A DNA stretch of 64,000 bases, from the NCBI RefSeq assembly GCF_025151995.1, contig NZ_CP102290.1, positions 2,294,001 to 2,358,000 on the forward strand. The letters run 5' to 3'. Source of the DNA: Ruminococcus gauvreauii. Its GTDB lineage: Bacteria > Bacillota > Clostridia > Lachnospirales > Lachnospiraceae. Position 1 is the first letter of the stretch. Each line of letters starts with the position of its first letter. This document shows, piece by piece, positions 1-9,267 of the stretch. Made by a program: the position numbers and the translations under genes. The notes beneath the pieces are model-generated. The model did not search any database. It saw nothing but the letters and a program-made list of their open reading frames with translations, and was not told the DNA's origin.

Positions 1-432
1 AGGGACAGACTGAAAGAATTTATAGATATTCATAAAGACCAATTTGCAGATCTAAGGGAAGATGCGTACGATGTGATTGCTGTGCTGGCAAATGCTGCCG
101 AACTTGGGGTACAGAAAAAGGAGTATCTGAATGAGAATGGAGGGATTGATATGTGTCAGGCGATTCAGGAGATGATTGAAGAAGGCAGGCAAGAGGGCAG
201 GCAAGAGGGCAGGCAAGAAGGCAGGCAAGAGGGCAGGCAAGAAGGCAGATCAGAATGGGTAGTATCGCTGGTGAGAAAAAAGGCGGGGAGGGGGTATGAT
301 ATTTTCCGGATAGCAGAGGAACTGGAGCTGGACTGTGTATATATACAGAAAGTGATCGCATTGATATCTGAAGATGAAAGAAGAACAGACCTCCAGATAG
401 CTGATATGTTGGTTCGCCGGGAAGGTAAATAA
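1..432 (+). CDS. C-terminal part of a Rpn-type PD-(D/E)XK transposase-family nuclease
   Basis: The reading frame is open from the first base of the window, so this is only the C-terminal 143 residues; the start and the catalytic nuclease core lie upstream. What remains is typical of the tail of Rpn/PD-(D/E)XK 'putative transposase' proteins of Clostridia: a helical stretch, the phrase MCQAIQEMIEEGR, a run of E-G-R-Q repeats, and a short helix-turn-helix-like end (IFRIAEELELD). Known members promote RecA-independent recombination in vitro (family knowledge). Nothing here shows whether the missing part is intact. Confidence 0.7.
   Translation, partial: RDRLKEFIDIHKDQFADLREDAYDVIAVLANAAELGVQKKEYLNENGGIDMCQAIQEMIEEGRQEGRQEGRQEGRQEGRQEGRSEWVVSLVRKKAGRGYDIFRIAEELELDCVYIQKVIALISEDERRTDLQIADMLVRREGK
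181..252 (+). repeat. 12-bp coding tandem repeat (E-G-R-Q units)
   Basis: Five full copies of GA(A/G)GGCAGGCAA follow each other, then a sixth degenerate copy. Each unit encodes EGRQ in frame inside the Rpn-type protein. Copy number can change by slippage without shifting the frame. Confidence 0.85.
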
Positions 433-446
433 AATCTTTCTGGCCA

Positions 447-475
447 TTGACATAACATAAAATCCATGCTACTAT
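447..475 (+). promoter_or_regulatory. Promoter of the tetR-like gene
   Basis: TTGACA at 447-452, a 17-nt spacer and TACTAT at 470-475. The palindrome at 481-495 sits at the expected transcription start, which suggests autoregulation. Confidence 0.6.
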
Positions 476-480
476 TTTTA

Positions 481-495
481 CAGACCAACGGTCTG
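481..495. promoter_or_regulatory. Palindromic operator of the TetR regulator
   Basis: CAGACC-AAC-GGTCTG is a perfect inverted repeat just before the regulator gene. The core ACC-AACGGT resembles the second palindrome in front of the MFS gene (1222-1238, ACCGACGGT), so the same repressor probably binds both. Confidence 0.6.
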
Positions 496-508
496 TATGG
501 AGGGTGAT

Positions 509-1183
509 ATGGCAAGAAATAAATACCCGGAGGAGACGGTAAAACGGATACTCGATACATCGGCGAAGCTTTTTGCAGAGAAAGGTTACGATAAAACTAC
601 ACTCCAGGATATTATACAGAAGACGAAACTATCAAAGGGCGCAATATACCATCACTTTGCATCGAAGGAAGAAATCTTTGTTAAGATCTGTACCCGAATC
701 GGGGACGAAAACGGCAAGATTTTGAGCAGAATCAGAGACGACAGCACACTGAACGGGATAGAAAAATTGAAAAAAATTTTTCGTACGTCATTGCTTCACA
801 CCAATCAGGAAACGATGCTGAGTATGGTTCCTTATCTGCTGGACAGTCCAAAGTTCCTTGTGATAAATATTCAGAATATCTACGACGAGGTGGTACCGTA
901 TTTTATCCAGCCCATTTTGGAGGAGGGGATCGCGGATGGTTCCATCCGCATCACACATACGAAAGAAGTCGCGGAGGTGTTGATGATGCTGGCCGATGTC
1001 TGGCTGCATCCGCTTCTGAAGCCGACAAGCCCGGAGGAGATGAGAGCCCGCTGCGAAGTATATAATCAGATTACGGGTGCTTTTATCGGGGCTGAACTGC
1101 TGGATGAAGATATGATCGCTGCGATGATAAACTATAGCCAGATTCTGCTGGGTCAAAGAGGAAAAACTAAAAACACAGAATAA
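509..1183 (+). CDS. TetR/AcrR family transcriptional regulator
   Basis: 224 residues. The N-terminal 60 residues form a TetR helix-turn-helix (ILDTSAKLFAEKGYDKTTLQDI, then KGAIYHHFASKEEIF). The rest is a helical ligand and dimer domain that I cannot assign to a subfamily. ATG at 509 is chosen over the in-frame ATG at 497 because GGAGGG at 499-504 fits only the later one. It is followed by an MFS exporter and lies between two related palindromes, so it is probably a local repressor that responds to a transported or toxic compound. The inducer is unknown. Confidence 0.88.
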   Translation: MARNKYPEETVKRILDTSAKLFAEKGYDKTTLQDIIQKTKLSKGAIYHHFASKEEIFVKICTRIGDENGKILSRIRDDSTLNGIEKLKKIFRTSLLHTNQETMLSMVPYLLDSPKFLVINIQNIYDEVVPYFIQPILEEGIADGSIRITHTKEVAEVLMMLADVWLHPLLKPTSPEEMRARCEVYNQITGAFIGAELLDEDMIAAMINYSQILLGQRGKTKNTE

Positions 1184-1210
1184 ACTGCCCTGATACAGGC
1201 AGTTTACTTT
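1182..1210 (+). terminator. Terminator after the TetR gene
   Basis: AAACTGCC / GGCAGTTT stem (1182-1189 with 1198-1205) and a T-rich tail; it overlaps the stop codon. Confidence 0.6.
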
Positions 1211-1221
1211 TACATAAATAC

Positions 1222-1238
1222 AAACCGACGGTCGGTTT
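1222..1238. promoter_or_regulatory. Palindromic operator of the MFS gene
   Basis: AAACCGAC-G-GTCGGTTT, 8-bp arms around one base, 20 bp before the MFS start. It resembles the palindrome at 481-495 and is a classical TetR operator shape. Confidence 0.6.
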
Positions 1239-1257
1239 AATTAAAAGGGGGATCATT

Positions 1258-2553
1258 ATGGAAGCTAATAAACAGACATTATTCGGAAAGGATTTCACAC
1301 TGGTTGTAATCGGACAGATCATTTCGCTTTTTGGCAATGCGATTCTTCGTTTTGCGCTGCCTCTTTATCTGCTGAGGGAAACAGGTTCTTCTTCCCTGTT
1401 CGGTGCAGTGACGGCCTGCTCGTTTATTCCCATGATTTTATTTTCACTGGTGGGAGGAGTACTGGCAGACAGGATGAACAAACGCAATATCATGGTGGGT
1501 CTGGACTTCGGAACCGCAGGGCTGATCCTGATTTTTTATCTGCTTCATGGCCTGATGCCCATCGTACCGCTGATGATCGTCTGTCTGATGGTTCTGTATG
1601 GAATTTCGGGGACTTATCAGCCGTCTGTGCAGGCCAGTATTCCGGTGCTTGTGGAACGGGAACAGCTTATGCAGGCCAATGCAGTGATCAACATGGTCAG
1701 TACACTGTCAAGTCTGCTTGGACCGGTCATCGGCGGTGTCTTATTTGGTACGTGGGGCCTGACGCCCATTCTGCTGGTCAGCATTGGATGCTTCATAAGT
1801 TCTGCAGTCATGGAGATTTTTATCCGGATTCCGGTTGAGAGACAGCAGACCAGGGAAGGGTTATTTTCGATCATTCGGGGCGATCTGCGGGAAAGCTGGC
1901 GATTCGTGCATGATGAAAAACCGGTGTTCATTCCGGTGGTCGTCATCCTCGCACTGTTTAATATGGTGCTGTCTGCGGCTATCATCGTAGGTATCCCTGT
2001 GATGGTTGTGAATATTCTGGGAATGAGTGACGTCATGCTGGGAATCACGCAGGGCGCCCTCGGGCTTGGCGGACTGGCAGGCGGCTGCCTGACAGGCATA
2101 CTAGGCAGCAGATGGAAACTCGGCAAGAGCCACTGGCTCCTTGTGATCTGCTCTGTCACAGCCGCTTTTATGGGACTTGGTCTCTGTTCCTTCGTTCCGA
2201 AGTTCTGGGGCTATATACTGATCAGTGCCATGAGTTTCCTTACCATGGCGGTGTCGACACTATTTACGATCCAGATGTGTGCTGCCGTACAGCGTCAGTC
2301 ACCTTCCCATCTGCTCGGCAAAATCATGGCTTCCATCATGGCAGTCGTCAACTGCGCATCTCCGCTGGGGCAGGCGGCCTACGGGGTGTTGTTTGACGCA
2401 TGTAAAAACATACCGCAGGCCGTCATGTTCGGAGCTGCGCTCATTGCCTTCCTGCTTTCCATGTATTCGAAACATGCATTCTTACAGCTGGAACGGGGGG
2501 AGCACAGTCATGAATGCCGTTTGGAAAAATGCGCGTCCAGTGAGGCAAACTGA
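1258..2553 (+). CDS. MFS transporter (drug/macrolide-efflux-like, MFS_3 type)
   Basis: 431 residues with about 12 hydrophobic segments. The MFS loop between TM2 and TM3 is visible as GGVLADRMNKRNIMV (about residues 67-81). The protein resembles the EntS/MefA-like proton-driven exporter group, in which a TetR neighbour usually controls efflux. It starts at ATG 1258 after AGGGGGATC. The last 46 bp overlap the 3' end of the convergent gene at 2508-5123. The substrate cannot be read from the sequence. Confidence 0.85.
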   Translation: MEANKQTLFGKDFTLVVIGQIISLFGNAILRFALPLYLLRETGSSSLFGAVTACSFIPMILFSLVGGVLADRMNKRNIMVGLDFGTAGLILIFYLLHGLMPIVPLMIVCLMVLYGISGTYQPSVQASIPVLVEREQLMQANAVINMVSTLSSLLGPVIGGVLFGTWGLTPILLVSIGCFISSAVMEIFIRIPVERQQTREGLFSIIRGDLRESWRFVHDEKPVFIPVVVILALFNMVLSAAIIVGIPVMVVNILGMSDVMLGITQGALGLGGLAGGCLTGILGSRWKLGKSHWLLVICSVTAAFMGLGLCSFVPKFWGYILISAMSFLTMAVSTLFTIQMCAAVQRQSPSHLLGKIMASIMAVVNCASPLGQAAYGVLFDACKNIPQAVMFGAALIAFLLSMYSKHAFLQLERGEHSHECRLEKCASSEAN

Positions 2554-5123
2554 CGCCCGGCGCTGGTCTTCAATGAATCCAGATTCTTTAAACCGGATCC
2601 TTCATTTTGTTTCACGGCGCCCCAGGAGATCCGCTCAGAATGCCTGATGTCACCACAGGCGCCGCTGAATCCGGCATCTTCCAGCATGTGAACCGTCTTC
2701 TGGGAATAGACGACCGGATAGACGGTTTTCTGCATTAAAAATCCGAGGACATTTGCATGAAATCTTGTGCCGATCAGATACTTAACGCCGCCCATGATTT
2801 GCAGGAATTCATTCAGGTTGCCATGATAGAAGACCTTTTCTGTCATCGCTCTTTCTGATTCATTCAGGTTATCCCAGATGGCCTCTGCGGCAACATTGTC
2901 CTTCTCATTGACGCAGAAGCACAGGAGCCGGACTGGCAGACCCTCCCGGATGATGTCCCGGCAAAGCACAGTCATACTGCGGATATACGTTTCCTGGTAT
3001 TGCTCCAGCTCTTTCCGATGGGAGAGGGAGATGACGGAGATTGCAGCACCAAAGTTTCCGCAGGTCCTGTAGCTTTGAGAGAATACAATGTCGGCTTCAC
3101 AGCGCACATTCTTTAAATCCCTGAATAAATGACGGGAGTACTGTTCCCTGAAGCAGACGTCGTTGCAGCGCCTGAATATCTTATGATATTCCCGCAGATA
3201 ATTTTCGTCAGTGTAGGGTCCGAAGTTGATACCAAGCATAAATTTCCTTCGGGAAACCTTCAGGTATTGATGCATCTCAGCAATCTTACGGTACCAGTTC
3301 AAGGGCTGCATGAACATGGAACCGCCGATCAGAATAAATGTATTGCAGCGTTTAATTCCCCGTACGCTGTCCTGGCTGTAAATTTTTACATTATTGTACC
3401 GGCCGCAAAAGTTTTTGGCGGAGGCAGATTGCAGAAGCACCGTAAATTCCACGTCTTTATATCTGTTTACCAGAATGTCAAAAAAGATATCGTCGCCCAC
3501 ATTGCCGTTTCCGTAGAAGTAAACCAGTACGTCTGCAGAGATCATCTGGTCGCGTCTGATGATCTCTGCAAGCTGGCTGTCCCGTGTCCCTTTTCCGGGA
3601 GTATATGCAGCCAGAGACGACTGTACCGTGATTAAATGATATTTTTTAATCAGTTGATCCTGGAATGCCATAGTATCCCTGCTGCCTGCCGATATCCGGT
3701 TAAAGATAATATGATCTCCATAAAATGACCGGAGCGTCTGGAAGAAGGACGCTGCCAGCTGTTTTATATGATTCAGAGACCGGGAAGTTAAAATGTCGAC
3801 ATTTTCGCTGAAGGCAAACATATCCACGATGATCCAGCCCATATGGCGCCTGAGAAGCCTGCTGGTGCGGTCAGGGTCCGTATGCAGCGCATTGGTGTAT
3901 TTGATTTTGATATGTGCCTGCACGCGGTAGGCTTCCGGACTGGCGAGCACCAGATTTCTGGACAGATAGCTGCCCCACACGTCGACGGGTGCGATGGAGT
4001 GCTGAAGGCTGTATTTGCCGAGCGCTTTTTTCAGAGAAAACGCAGAACGGCACCCTGCGATGTTATAAAACTGATGCGGAGGAAGGAGGCACTTTGCGGC
4101 ACTGCGGTAACTTCCCTTCTGATAAAGCACCCATGCATTCCAGAAGTCTTCAAGATTCTGCAGGTTAATATATTCGGGCGTGATAAGTCCTTCCTCGCGG
4201 TAAAGCTTTTTCAGTTTCGTCAGCAGTATATCTCGGATACCGAGATTCTCCCGGAAGATCAATGACAGATCCGACAGTTCCTCTGCAAATTTATCAGACT
4301 GAACAAGCTCTGCCAGTGTGAGCAGTGCTTTTAATTCCCGGCACGCTGAAAAATCAAAAGTCTCCAGCAGATCATGCAGGGAAACGGCGTTTTGGACGGC
4401 CATTTTTGATATTTCATGCCTGTATTTTCTGACTGTTTCTCTATTTAAAGCGGGAACGATCTGGTCAATCATGGTATCTGTATAAAGGGGATCATGGTAG
4501 TCGAAGCTGTGATAAGTATAGTATGCAAGCCATCGCTCAAGCAGAAGTCCGTAATCACGTGTATCCCATACGGACTGCTGAACATTCTGAAGGATAATAT
4601 TCTGAAAGATTGTTTTCAGATGTGCAAAGAAATATGGTTCGTAGGAAAGAATGGGACCGTAATCCTTGTTCTGCAGGTCCAGGTAATAGAACCTGGCGAT
4701 ATCAATGACGACAGGTTTGATCTGTCCTGTCAGCCATTCTTCGGTTTCGGCAAGCGTACGGTTGATCAGCTCTCTGTTTTTGCGGTATATTGTACTGACA
4801 CGACCCCGGTCGACAGCCTTTTGCGGATAAAAAGTCCTGACGAGAACAACTCTTGACGGATCAAGAGAGGATTTAATAACTGTAATGTATTCGGACAGGC
4901 GGTCACGGATCTCCGGTACGGTTTCTGTCAGAACAGCATCGTGGATAAAGTCTGCCAGCTCGAGGATGAGCCAGGTTTTTTCACCAGGACATAACTTTGA
5001 CTGGAGTTTGGATGGATCAGGAGCTGTAAGGGGGATTCTGCACGGTGTGATACCCGGTGAAAAGCTATTACCGTCACAGATGACATGATTCAGCATTTCC
5101 GATCCCAATATGATTAATTTCAA
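2508..5123 (-). CDS. Large protein with C-terminal polysaccharide pyruvyl transferase domain
   Basis: 871 residues, much longer than a lone pyruvyl transferase (about 350). Roughly residues 510-840 match that family: GNGNVGDDIFFDIL near the start, ILIGGSMF in the middle and IGTRFHANVLGF near the end. The first 200 residues (MKLIILGS, then WLILELADFIHD) look like the SGNH/DUF6270-type domain found in glycan-modifying proteins; the middle is helical and unassigned. It starts at TTG 5123 after GAGGGGG. No signal peptide is seen. It likely modifies a cell-surface glycan, but no glycan cluster lies beside it, so the substrate is unknown. Confidence 0.7.
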   Translation of the reverse strand: MKLIILGSEMLNHVICDGNSFSPGITPCRIPLTAPDPSKLQSKLCPGEKTWLILELADFIHDAVLTETVPEIRDRLSEYITVIKSSLDPSRVVLVRTFYPQKAVDRGRVSTIYRKNRELINRTLAETEEWLTGQIKPVVIDIARFYYLDLQNKDYGPILSYEPYFFAHLKTIFQNIILQNVQQSVWDTRDYGLLLERWLAYYTYHSFDYHDPLYTDTMIDQIVPALNRETVRKYRHEISKMAVQNAVSLHDLLETFDFSACRELKALLTLAELVQSDKFAEELSDLSLIFRENLGIRDILLTKLKKLYREEGLITPEYINLQNLEDFWNAWVLYQKGSYRSAAKCLLPPHQFYNIAGCRSAFSLKKALGKYSLQHSIAPVDVWGSYLSRNLVLASPEAYRVQAHIKIKYTNALHTDPDRTSRLLRRHMGWIIVDMFAFSENVDILTSRSLNHIKQLAASFFQTLRSFYGDHIIFNRISAGSRDTMAFQDQLIKKYHLITVQSSLAAYTPGKGTRDSQLAEIIRRDQMISADVLVYFYGNGNVGDDIFFDILVNRYKDVEFTVLLQSASAKNFCGRYNNVKIYSQDSVRGIKRCNTFILIGGSMFMQPLNWYRKIAEMHQYLKVSRRKFMLGINFGPYTDENYLREYHKIFRRCNDVCFREQYSRHLFRDLKNVRCEADIVFSQSYRTCGNFGAAISVISLSHRKELEQYQETYIRSMTVLCRDIIREGLPVRLLCFCVNEKDNVAAEAIWDNLNESERAMTEKVFYHGNLNEFLQIMGGVKYLIGTRFHANVLGFLMQKTVYPVVYSQKTVHMLEDAGFSGACGDIRHSERISWGAVKQNEGSGLKNLDSLKTSAGRQFASLDAHFSKRHS

Positions 5124-5151
5124 TATATTTTCCCCCTCTCATACTGAATCA

Positions 5152-5181
5152 AGTATAGCATCTGGATTTCGGGAAAGTCAA
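5152..5181 (-). promoter_or_regulatory. Promoter of the pyruvyl-transferase-like gene
   Basis: Read on the minus strand: TTGACT, 18-nt spacer, TGC-TATACT (extended -10). Confidence 0.5.
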
Positions 5182-5208
5182 TCAGTGTCAGGGCTGATCA
5201 GTCCGCAG

Positions 5209-6339
5209 CTATTTTTTCGATTTCAGATACCGGCACAGATAATCTGTAAACGCCCGATCTTCTCCGTCCTGCAGAGGATTGATGTTATACAGTTCCTTGA
5301 TCTTATTGAGGTGGAAGATCAGGGTGTTTTTGTGGATGTGCAGGGATCTGCTGCTCTCCACCAGGTTATAGTTGCAGCTGTTCAGCGCCGTGATGATCTC
5401 GACAAAATCCTGTCTCAGTGAATCAGACATCAGATCACCCAGAGAATTAAATACTCCGTACATCTCGAGGGCGGGAATCTGGGACTGTATATATTCATTC
5501 ATATAATCATAAAAATAGCATCGCGGATTTTCATAGTCCCGGAGCCAGGTACAGTGCCGGTAAGAAAACTTGTAATTCTCCAGTTTGTTCTGCATGCTGC
5601 CGATGTAATACTGACACGGAATCTGTTTTTTCAGAAGCTTTTCGTAGACCGGGATCAGAAAATCCCGGATATGATTTTTATATTCCGTAAAGAGCTGATT
5701 CAGCGGTTTGTCCATGCTTTTGAAGAGAACAATCTCCTGTCTCTTGCTGATAAAGGCGATGTCCTGCTGGGTAAATCCCGGACTGCTGTATAAAATATCC
5801 AGGACATTCTGGCGGCTGCAGTCCTCATCGATCACCTCGAAAATAATGGCAAATCGCGGTATGCCGGGGTCAATCATCTGATGCCGTGCCATCAGGTGGA
5901 TCTTGTCGGTATCCTTGGAATCAGATTTTAAAAGCAGACTGCAGAATTCGTCTCTCTCGTTATTTTTCTGATCCATCTCTTCTTTATACACCTCATGCTC
6001 CAGCATGGCTTCTATGGTGATCTTTGCCATGGTGATAATGTCCATCACTTCCTCCGGAATTCCCGTGATACCGATGCCCCCTACGATCCGGTTGTTGTTC
6101 ATAATGATCATATCGACCCCGTTCTTGACGCCGAGGTATTTTTTTACATCTTCAGGATGCACCGTAATATAAGGAAGTCCCTGTGTGATCATATTATAGG
6201 AAGCTTCATGGAAGACACCGACGCGCTCTTTCTCTGTTGCCGCGATGATGATCCCCTCAGTATTGAATACCATAAATTTCAAATCCGTATATTCGCTGAT
6301 CTTTTCGATAAAGCGCTGTGCAAATTCTTTTTCCAGCAT
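5209..6339 (-). CDS. CdaR-family (sugar diacid regulator type) transcriptional regulator
   Basis: 376 residues. Residues 1-125 match the diacid-recognition domain (MLEKEFAQRFIEKISEYTD; VGGIGITGIPEEVMDI). The last 60 residues hold a PucR-type helix-turn-helix (LVESSRSLHIHKNTLIFHLNKIKEL). Family members such as CdaR activate uptake and catabolism genes in response to small organic acids. The gene is divergent from the URO-D/MFS/BenE-like cluster with a 365-bp gap between them, so it very probably controls that cluster. The effector is not known. Confidence 0.82.
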   Translation of the reverse strand: MLEKEFAQRFIEKISEYTDLKFMVFNTEGIIIAATEKERVGVFHEASYNMITQGLPYITVHPEDVKKYLGVKNGVDMIIMNNNRIVGGIGITGIPEEVMDIITMAKITIEAMLEHEVYKEEMDQKNNERDEFCSLLLKSDSKDTDKIHLMARHQMIDPGIPRFAIIFEVIDEDCSRQNVLDILYSSPGFTQQDIAFISKRQEIVLFKSMDKPLNQLFTEYKNHIRDFLIPVYEKLLKKQIPCQYYIGSMQNKLENYKFSYRHCTWLRDYENPRCYFYDYMNEYIQSQIPALEMYGVFNSLGDLMSDSLRQDFVEIITALNSCNYNLVESSRSLHIHKNTLIFHLNKIKELYNINPLQDGEDRAFTDYLCRYLKSKK

Positions 6340-6704
6340 GGCGTAAATTCTCCGTTAATATATGCAGGTTTCTCTGTATGTCTTATATTTTAGTCTATTG
6401 AAACAAGGAATGCAATCAAATCTCCTGCATTGTGACAAGAATACAAAAAAATCTACAAAAAAATAGAATATCGTCATAAATGACGATGTTACGCCGATAC
6501 AATCTAACTTGTGAAATTTTGAAACATAATAATATATACAAAAACGTAAAAGTAAGATATTATATGAATGTAGATTAAAAATTCTAAAATCTTGCAAAAT
6601 ACACATCGTTATTTTCGATTTGTTTATTGTATTGCAAAGAGGAACAATGCATCTTGCGGGTTTTAGTTGTATCGGGAATACATTACAGATAGGAGGATAC
6701 GTAT
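6340..6704. other. 365-bp AT-rich divergent regulatory region
   Basis: No credible gene is seen. The region holds the upstream sequences of both the CdaR-type regulator and the URO-D gene, and a palindrome at 6470-6487. The URO-D ribosome binding site (TAGGAGGATACGT) lies at its right end. No single -35/-10 pair stands out. Confidence 0.6.
6470..6487. promoter_or_regulatory. Inverted repeat, candidate operator of the CdaR-type regulator
   Basis: ATCGTCA-TAAA-TGACGAT, perfect 7-bp arms, in the middle of the divergent gap. Confidence 0.4.
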
Positions 6705-7859
6705 ATGAATTCACGCGAAAGATTGAAAATGGCACTGGACCACAAAGAACCTGACCGCATTCCGCTTGATCTGGGATCAGGGCATGCCTGCAAATTTACC
6801 AAATATTTTTATGTGAAACTGCTGGATTATTTTGGATTAAAAGAGGAACAGCTCGAGATCTGCCAGACACCGTACCAGTTAGTATACGCATCCGACAAGG
6901 TAATGGATCTTTTGAAATGTGACGTCAGAAATGCAAGGGTCAAATATCAGAAGGATTATGTAAGCCCTTACGTAAAGAACTGGGAAGATGAACATTATAC
7001 CTATTATACGAATGATTTCGGCACAACTTACAGGATGCCTAAGAAGAACGGCCTGTATTATGACCTGTATGACTGCGCGCTTAAGGGATCAGAGAGTGCG
7101 GAGGAAGACGCGAAGTATATTTTCCCGAAACCAAACCGCCTTGTGCCGGGCACCAGAAAGGAACTTGAGGATTATCGTGCGGCAGGATTTGCCACCACGA
7201 CATGCCAGGTGTTTGGCAATGGTTTTATGCAGACGGGACCTCTGGTCTGGGGGTATGAAGACTGGCTGGCAATGATGCTGGCGGAGCCGGAGAGATGCGA
7301 ACCGTTTATTCAGGAGCTGTATGACAAGAAGATTGAGTGGTACGGATATCTGTTTGATGAGTATGACGGACTGCTGGATGTCACAGCAGAGGCGGATGAT
7401 TTCGGCACACAGAGGGGGACCTTCTGCTCACCGGAGATCCTGCGCGAGCTGGTATTCCCATTCCATAAAAAACTGAATGAGTTTATTAAGAAACGTCAGC
7501 CGGGAATCAAGACGACACTGCATACCTGCGGATCCGTGACTTCTGTCATACCGGATATCATAGAGGCAGGCTATGACTGTCTGAATCCTGTTCAGATCGC
7601 CGCGGCAAATATGGAGCCGGAAAGACTGAAGAGAGAATTCGGAAATGACATCGTATTCTGGGGCGGCGGCATCAATACGCAGGCGACACTCCCGAACGGA
7701 ACTCCGGAAGAGGTGCGCGAGGAGACCAAGCGGAACATGGAACTGTTTGCACCGGGCGGTGGTTTTGTATTCTCACCGGTACATAATATCCAGGATGACG
7801 TTCCTGTTGAGAACTTCATGGCGATGTGGGAGACGTTCCAGGATAACTGCAAATATTAA
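6705..7859 (+). CDS. Uroporphyrinogen decarboxylase family (methyltransferase-like) protein
   Basis: 384 residues. The N-terminus (MNSRERLKMALDHKEPDRIPLDL) and the motif TTLHTCGSVTSVIPDIIEAG are typical of URO-D-fold proteins of the MtaA/CmuA/O-demethylase type rather than true HemE. Those enzymes move methyl groups between methylated substrates, corrinoid proteins and cofactors (family knowledge). The HxC pair of the zinc-site type is present; no corrinoid protein gene lies next to it. It is first in a run with an MFS transporter (24-bp gap) and a BenE-like permease, so it may act on the imported compound. That link is an inference. Confidence 0.75.
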   Translation: MNSRERLKMALDHKEPDRIPLDLGSGHACKFTKYFYVKLLDYFGLKEEQLEICQTPYQLVYASDKVMDLLKCDVRNARVKYQKDYVSPYVKNWEDEHYTYYTNDFGTTYRMPKKNGLYYDLYDCALKGSESAEEDAKYIFPKPNRLVPGTRKELEDYRAAGFATTTCQVFGNGFMQTGPLVWGYEDWLAMMLAEPERCEPFIQELYDKKIEWYGYLFDEYDGLLDVTAEADDFGTQRGTFCSPEILRELVFPFHKKLNEFIKKRQPGIKTTLHTCGSVTSVIPDIIEAGYDCLNPVQIAAANMEPERLKREFGNDIVFWGGGINTQATLPNGTPEEVREETKRNMELFAPGGGFVFSPVHNIQDDVPVENFMAMWETFQDNCKY

Positions 7860-7883
7860 CGGGGCTTAAATAAGGGGGACAAC

Positions 7884-9239
7884 ATGGAAAAAAATATTAA
7901 TAATATTTCCGGACGGCTTGAGAGACTTCCTACGTGCTCGGTACAGTGGAAACAGTGGCTGTGCCACGAAATCTGCTGGATCCTGGGATCGGTCGGACTG
8001 GGCACGACAACCTTCTGTATGACAAACATTGCCGCGGAATATGGTTTTGATTCGACGACAAAAGGTCTGGTGGCAACGATCGTTTATATCGGTATGTTTC
8101 TGGGTGCGACGATCTCCGGTTTACTGGCGGACAAAATCGGCCGTAAGAAAATGCTGATCACGGCGATCTGTCTGTGGTCCATCTCCAGCCTGCTCATTGC
8201 GATAACGAGCAGCGTCACACTGTTCTGGCCGCTGCGCCTGATCCTTGGCTTCGGCATGGGTGCACATTTTCCGTGTACACAGTCAATGCTGGCGGAACTG
8301 TTTCCAGCAAAGAGCCGCGGCCGCTGTATCTGCCTGCTGGAAGGCGGTTATCCGCTTGCATGCATCGTTGCCGGGCTGTATGGATGGATTCTTCAGATGT
8401 TCTTCCCGTGGCGCGCAGTATTCCTGGCCCAGGGACTTGGCGGACTGTGCATTTTCATCGTCATTTTCCTGATTCCTGAATCGGCGAGATGGCATGAAAT
8501 GAAAGGAAATATAGAGGAGGCAAAGCGCATTGTATCCAATTATGAGGATAAGGTAAAGGCATGCATAGGCAAGGCACTGGCCCCGATTCCAGACCCGGTG
8601 GCAGAAGTTGCCGACAATTCAGGCAAATCCAAGTTTGCTCAGCTGTTTGAATCCAAAGATCAGACGCGGAAAACTCTGACCATGTGGATCTTATGGTTCT
8701 GTGTATTGTTTGGTCATTATGGGCTCAACACATGGATTTCGGACCTCCTGGTTGGAAAGGGTTTTGATGTGGTGAAGTCCAATGGTTTTGTAATTCTGAT
8801 GTATCTGCCGGCGATTCCAGGTTACCTGATCGCTACTTATTTGGTGGAGATTGTCGGACGTAAAAAGATGATCTTTTCCTATCTGATTCTGGCTGCCGTC
8901 TTTTCCTATATGTACGGCGGGGCCACAAGTATGACACAGATTATCATCTTCGGCGGTCTGCTGCAGATGTTCAGCTTTGGTATCTGGTCGCTGATCTACA
9001 CCTATGCTTCGGAAGTGTTCCCGACACGTATCCGCGGTATTGGTACGGGAACAACCTCATCTGCCGGGCGAATGGCGTCGCTGATCGCGCCGACACTGTT
9101 CGGTGCCATGATGCAGGCGAATATGCCGCAGATCTATATTTTCATTCTGGCATCTGTTGTGTTTGTGATCGGCGCGGTTTCCACTCTGGTATTCGGCACG
9201 GAGACCAAGGGACGCAGCGTTGAGGAGATCAACAGGTAA
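7884..9239 (+). CDS. MFS transporter, sugar/aromatic-acid porter type
   Basis: 451 residues, about 12 TM segments. Classical MFS signatures are present: GLLADKIGRKKMLI after TM2, VEIVGRKKMIF in the second half, and SEVFPTRIRGIGTG before TM11, all typical of the SP/AAHS (aromatic acid:H+ symporter) branch. It ends with the PETKGRS-like GTETKGRSVEEI. It probably forms an operon with the URO-D gene before it and the BenE-like permease 28 bp after it. Two importers in one unit suggest uptake of one or two related small acids. Confidence 0.82.
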   Translation: MEKNINNISGRLERLPTCSVQWKQWLCHEICWILGSVGLGTTTFCMTNIAAEYGFDSTTKGLVATIVYIGMFLGATISGLLADKIGRKKMLITAICLWSISSLLIAITSSVTLFWPLRLILGFGMGAHFPCTQSMLAELFPAKSRGRCICLLEGGYPLACIVAGLYGWILQMFFPWRAVFLAQGLGGLCIFIVIFLIPESARWHEMKGNIEEAKRIVSNYEDKVKACIGKALAPIPDPVAEVADNSGKSKFAQLFESKDQTRKTLTMWILWFCVLFGHYGLNTWISDLLVGKGFDVVKSNGFVILMYLPAIPGYLIATYLVEIVGRKKMIFSYLILAAVFSYMYGGATSMTQIIIFGGLLQMFSFGIWSLIYTYASEVFPTRIRGIGTGTTSSAGRMASLIAPTLFGAMMQANMPQIYIFILASVVFVIGAVSTLVFGTETKGRSVEEINR

Positions 9240-9267
9240 AAGGGGCTTTTTAAAGGGGGCTTAAGTT

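Noticed and set aside
181..252. Short tandem repeat that could suggest a CRISPR array
   Set aside because: Units are 12 bp with no spacers and lie in a reading frame that encodes EGRQ.
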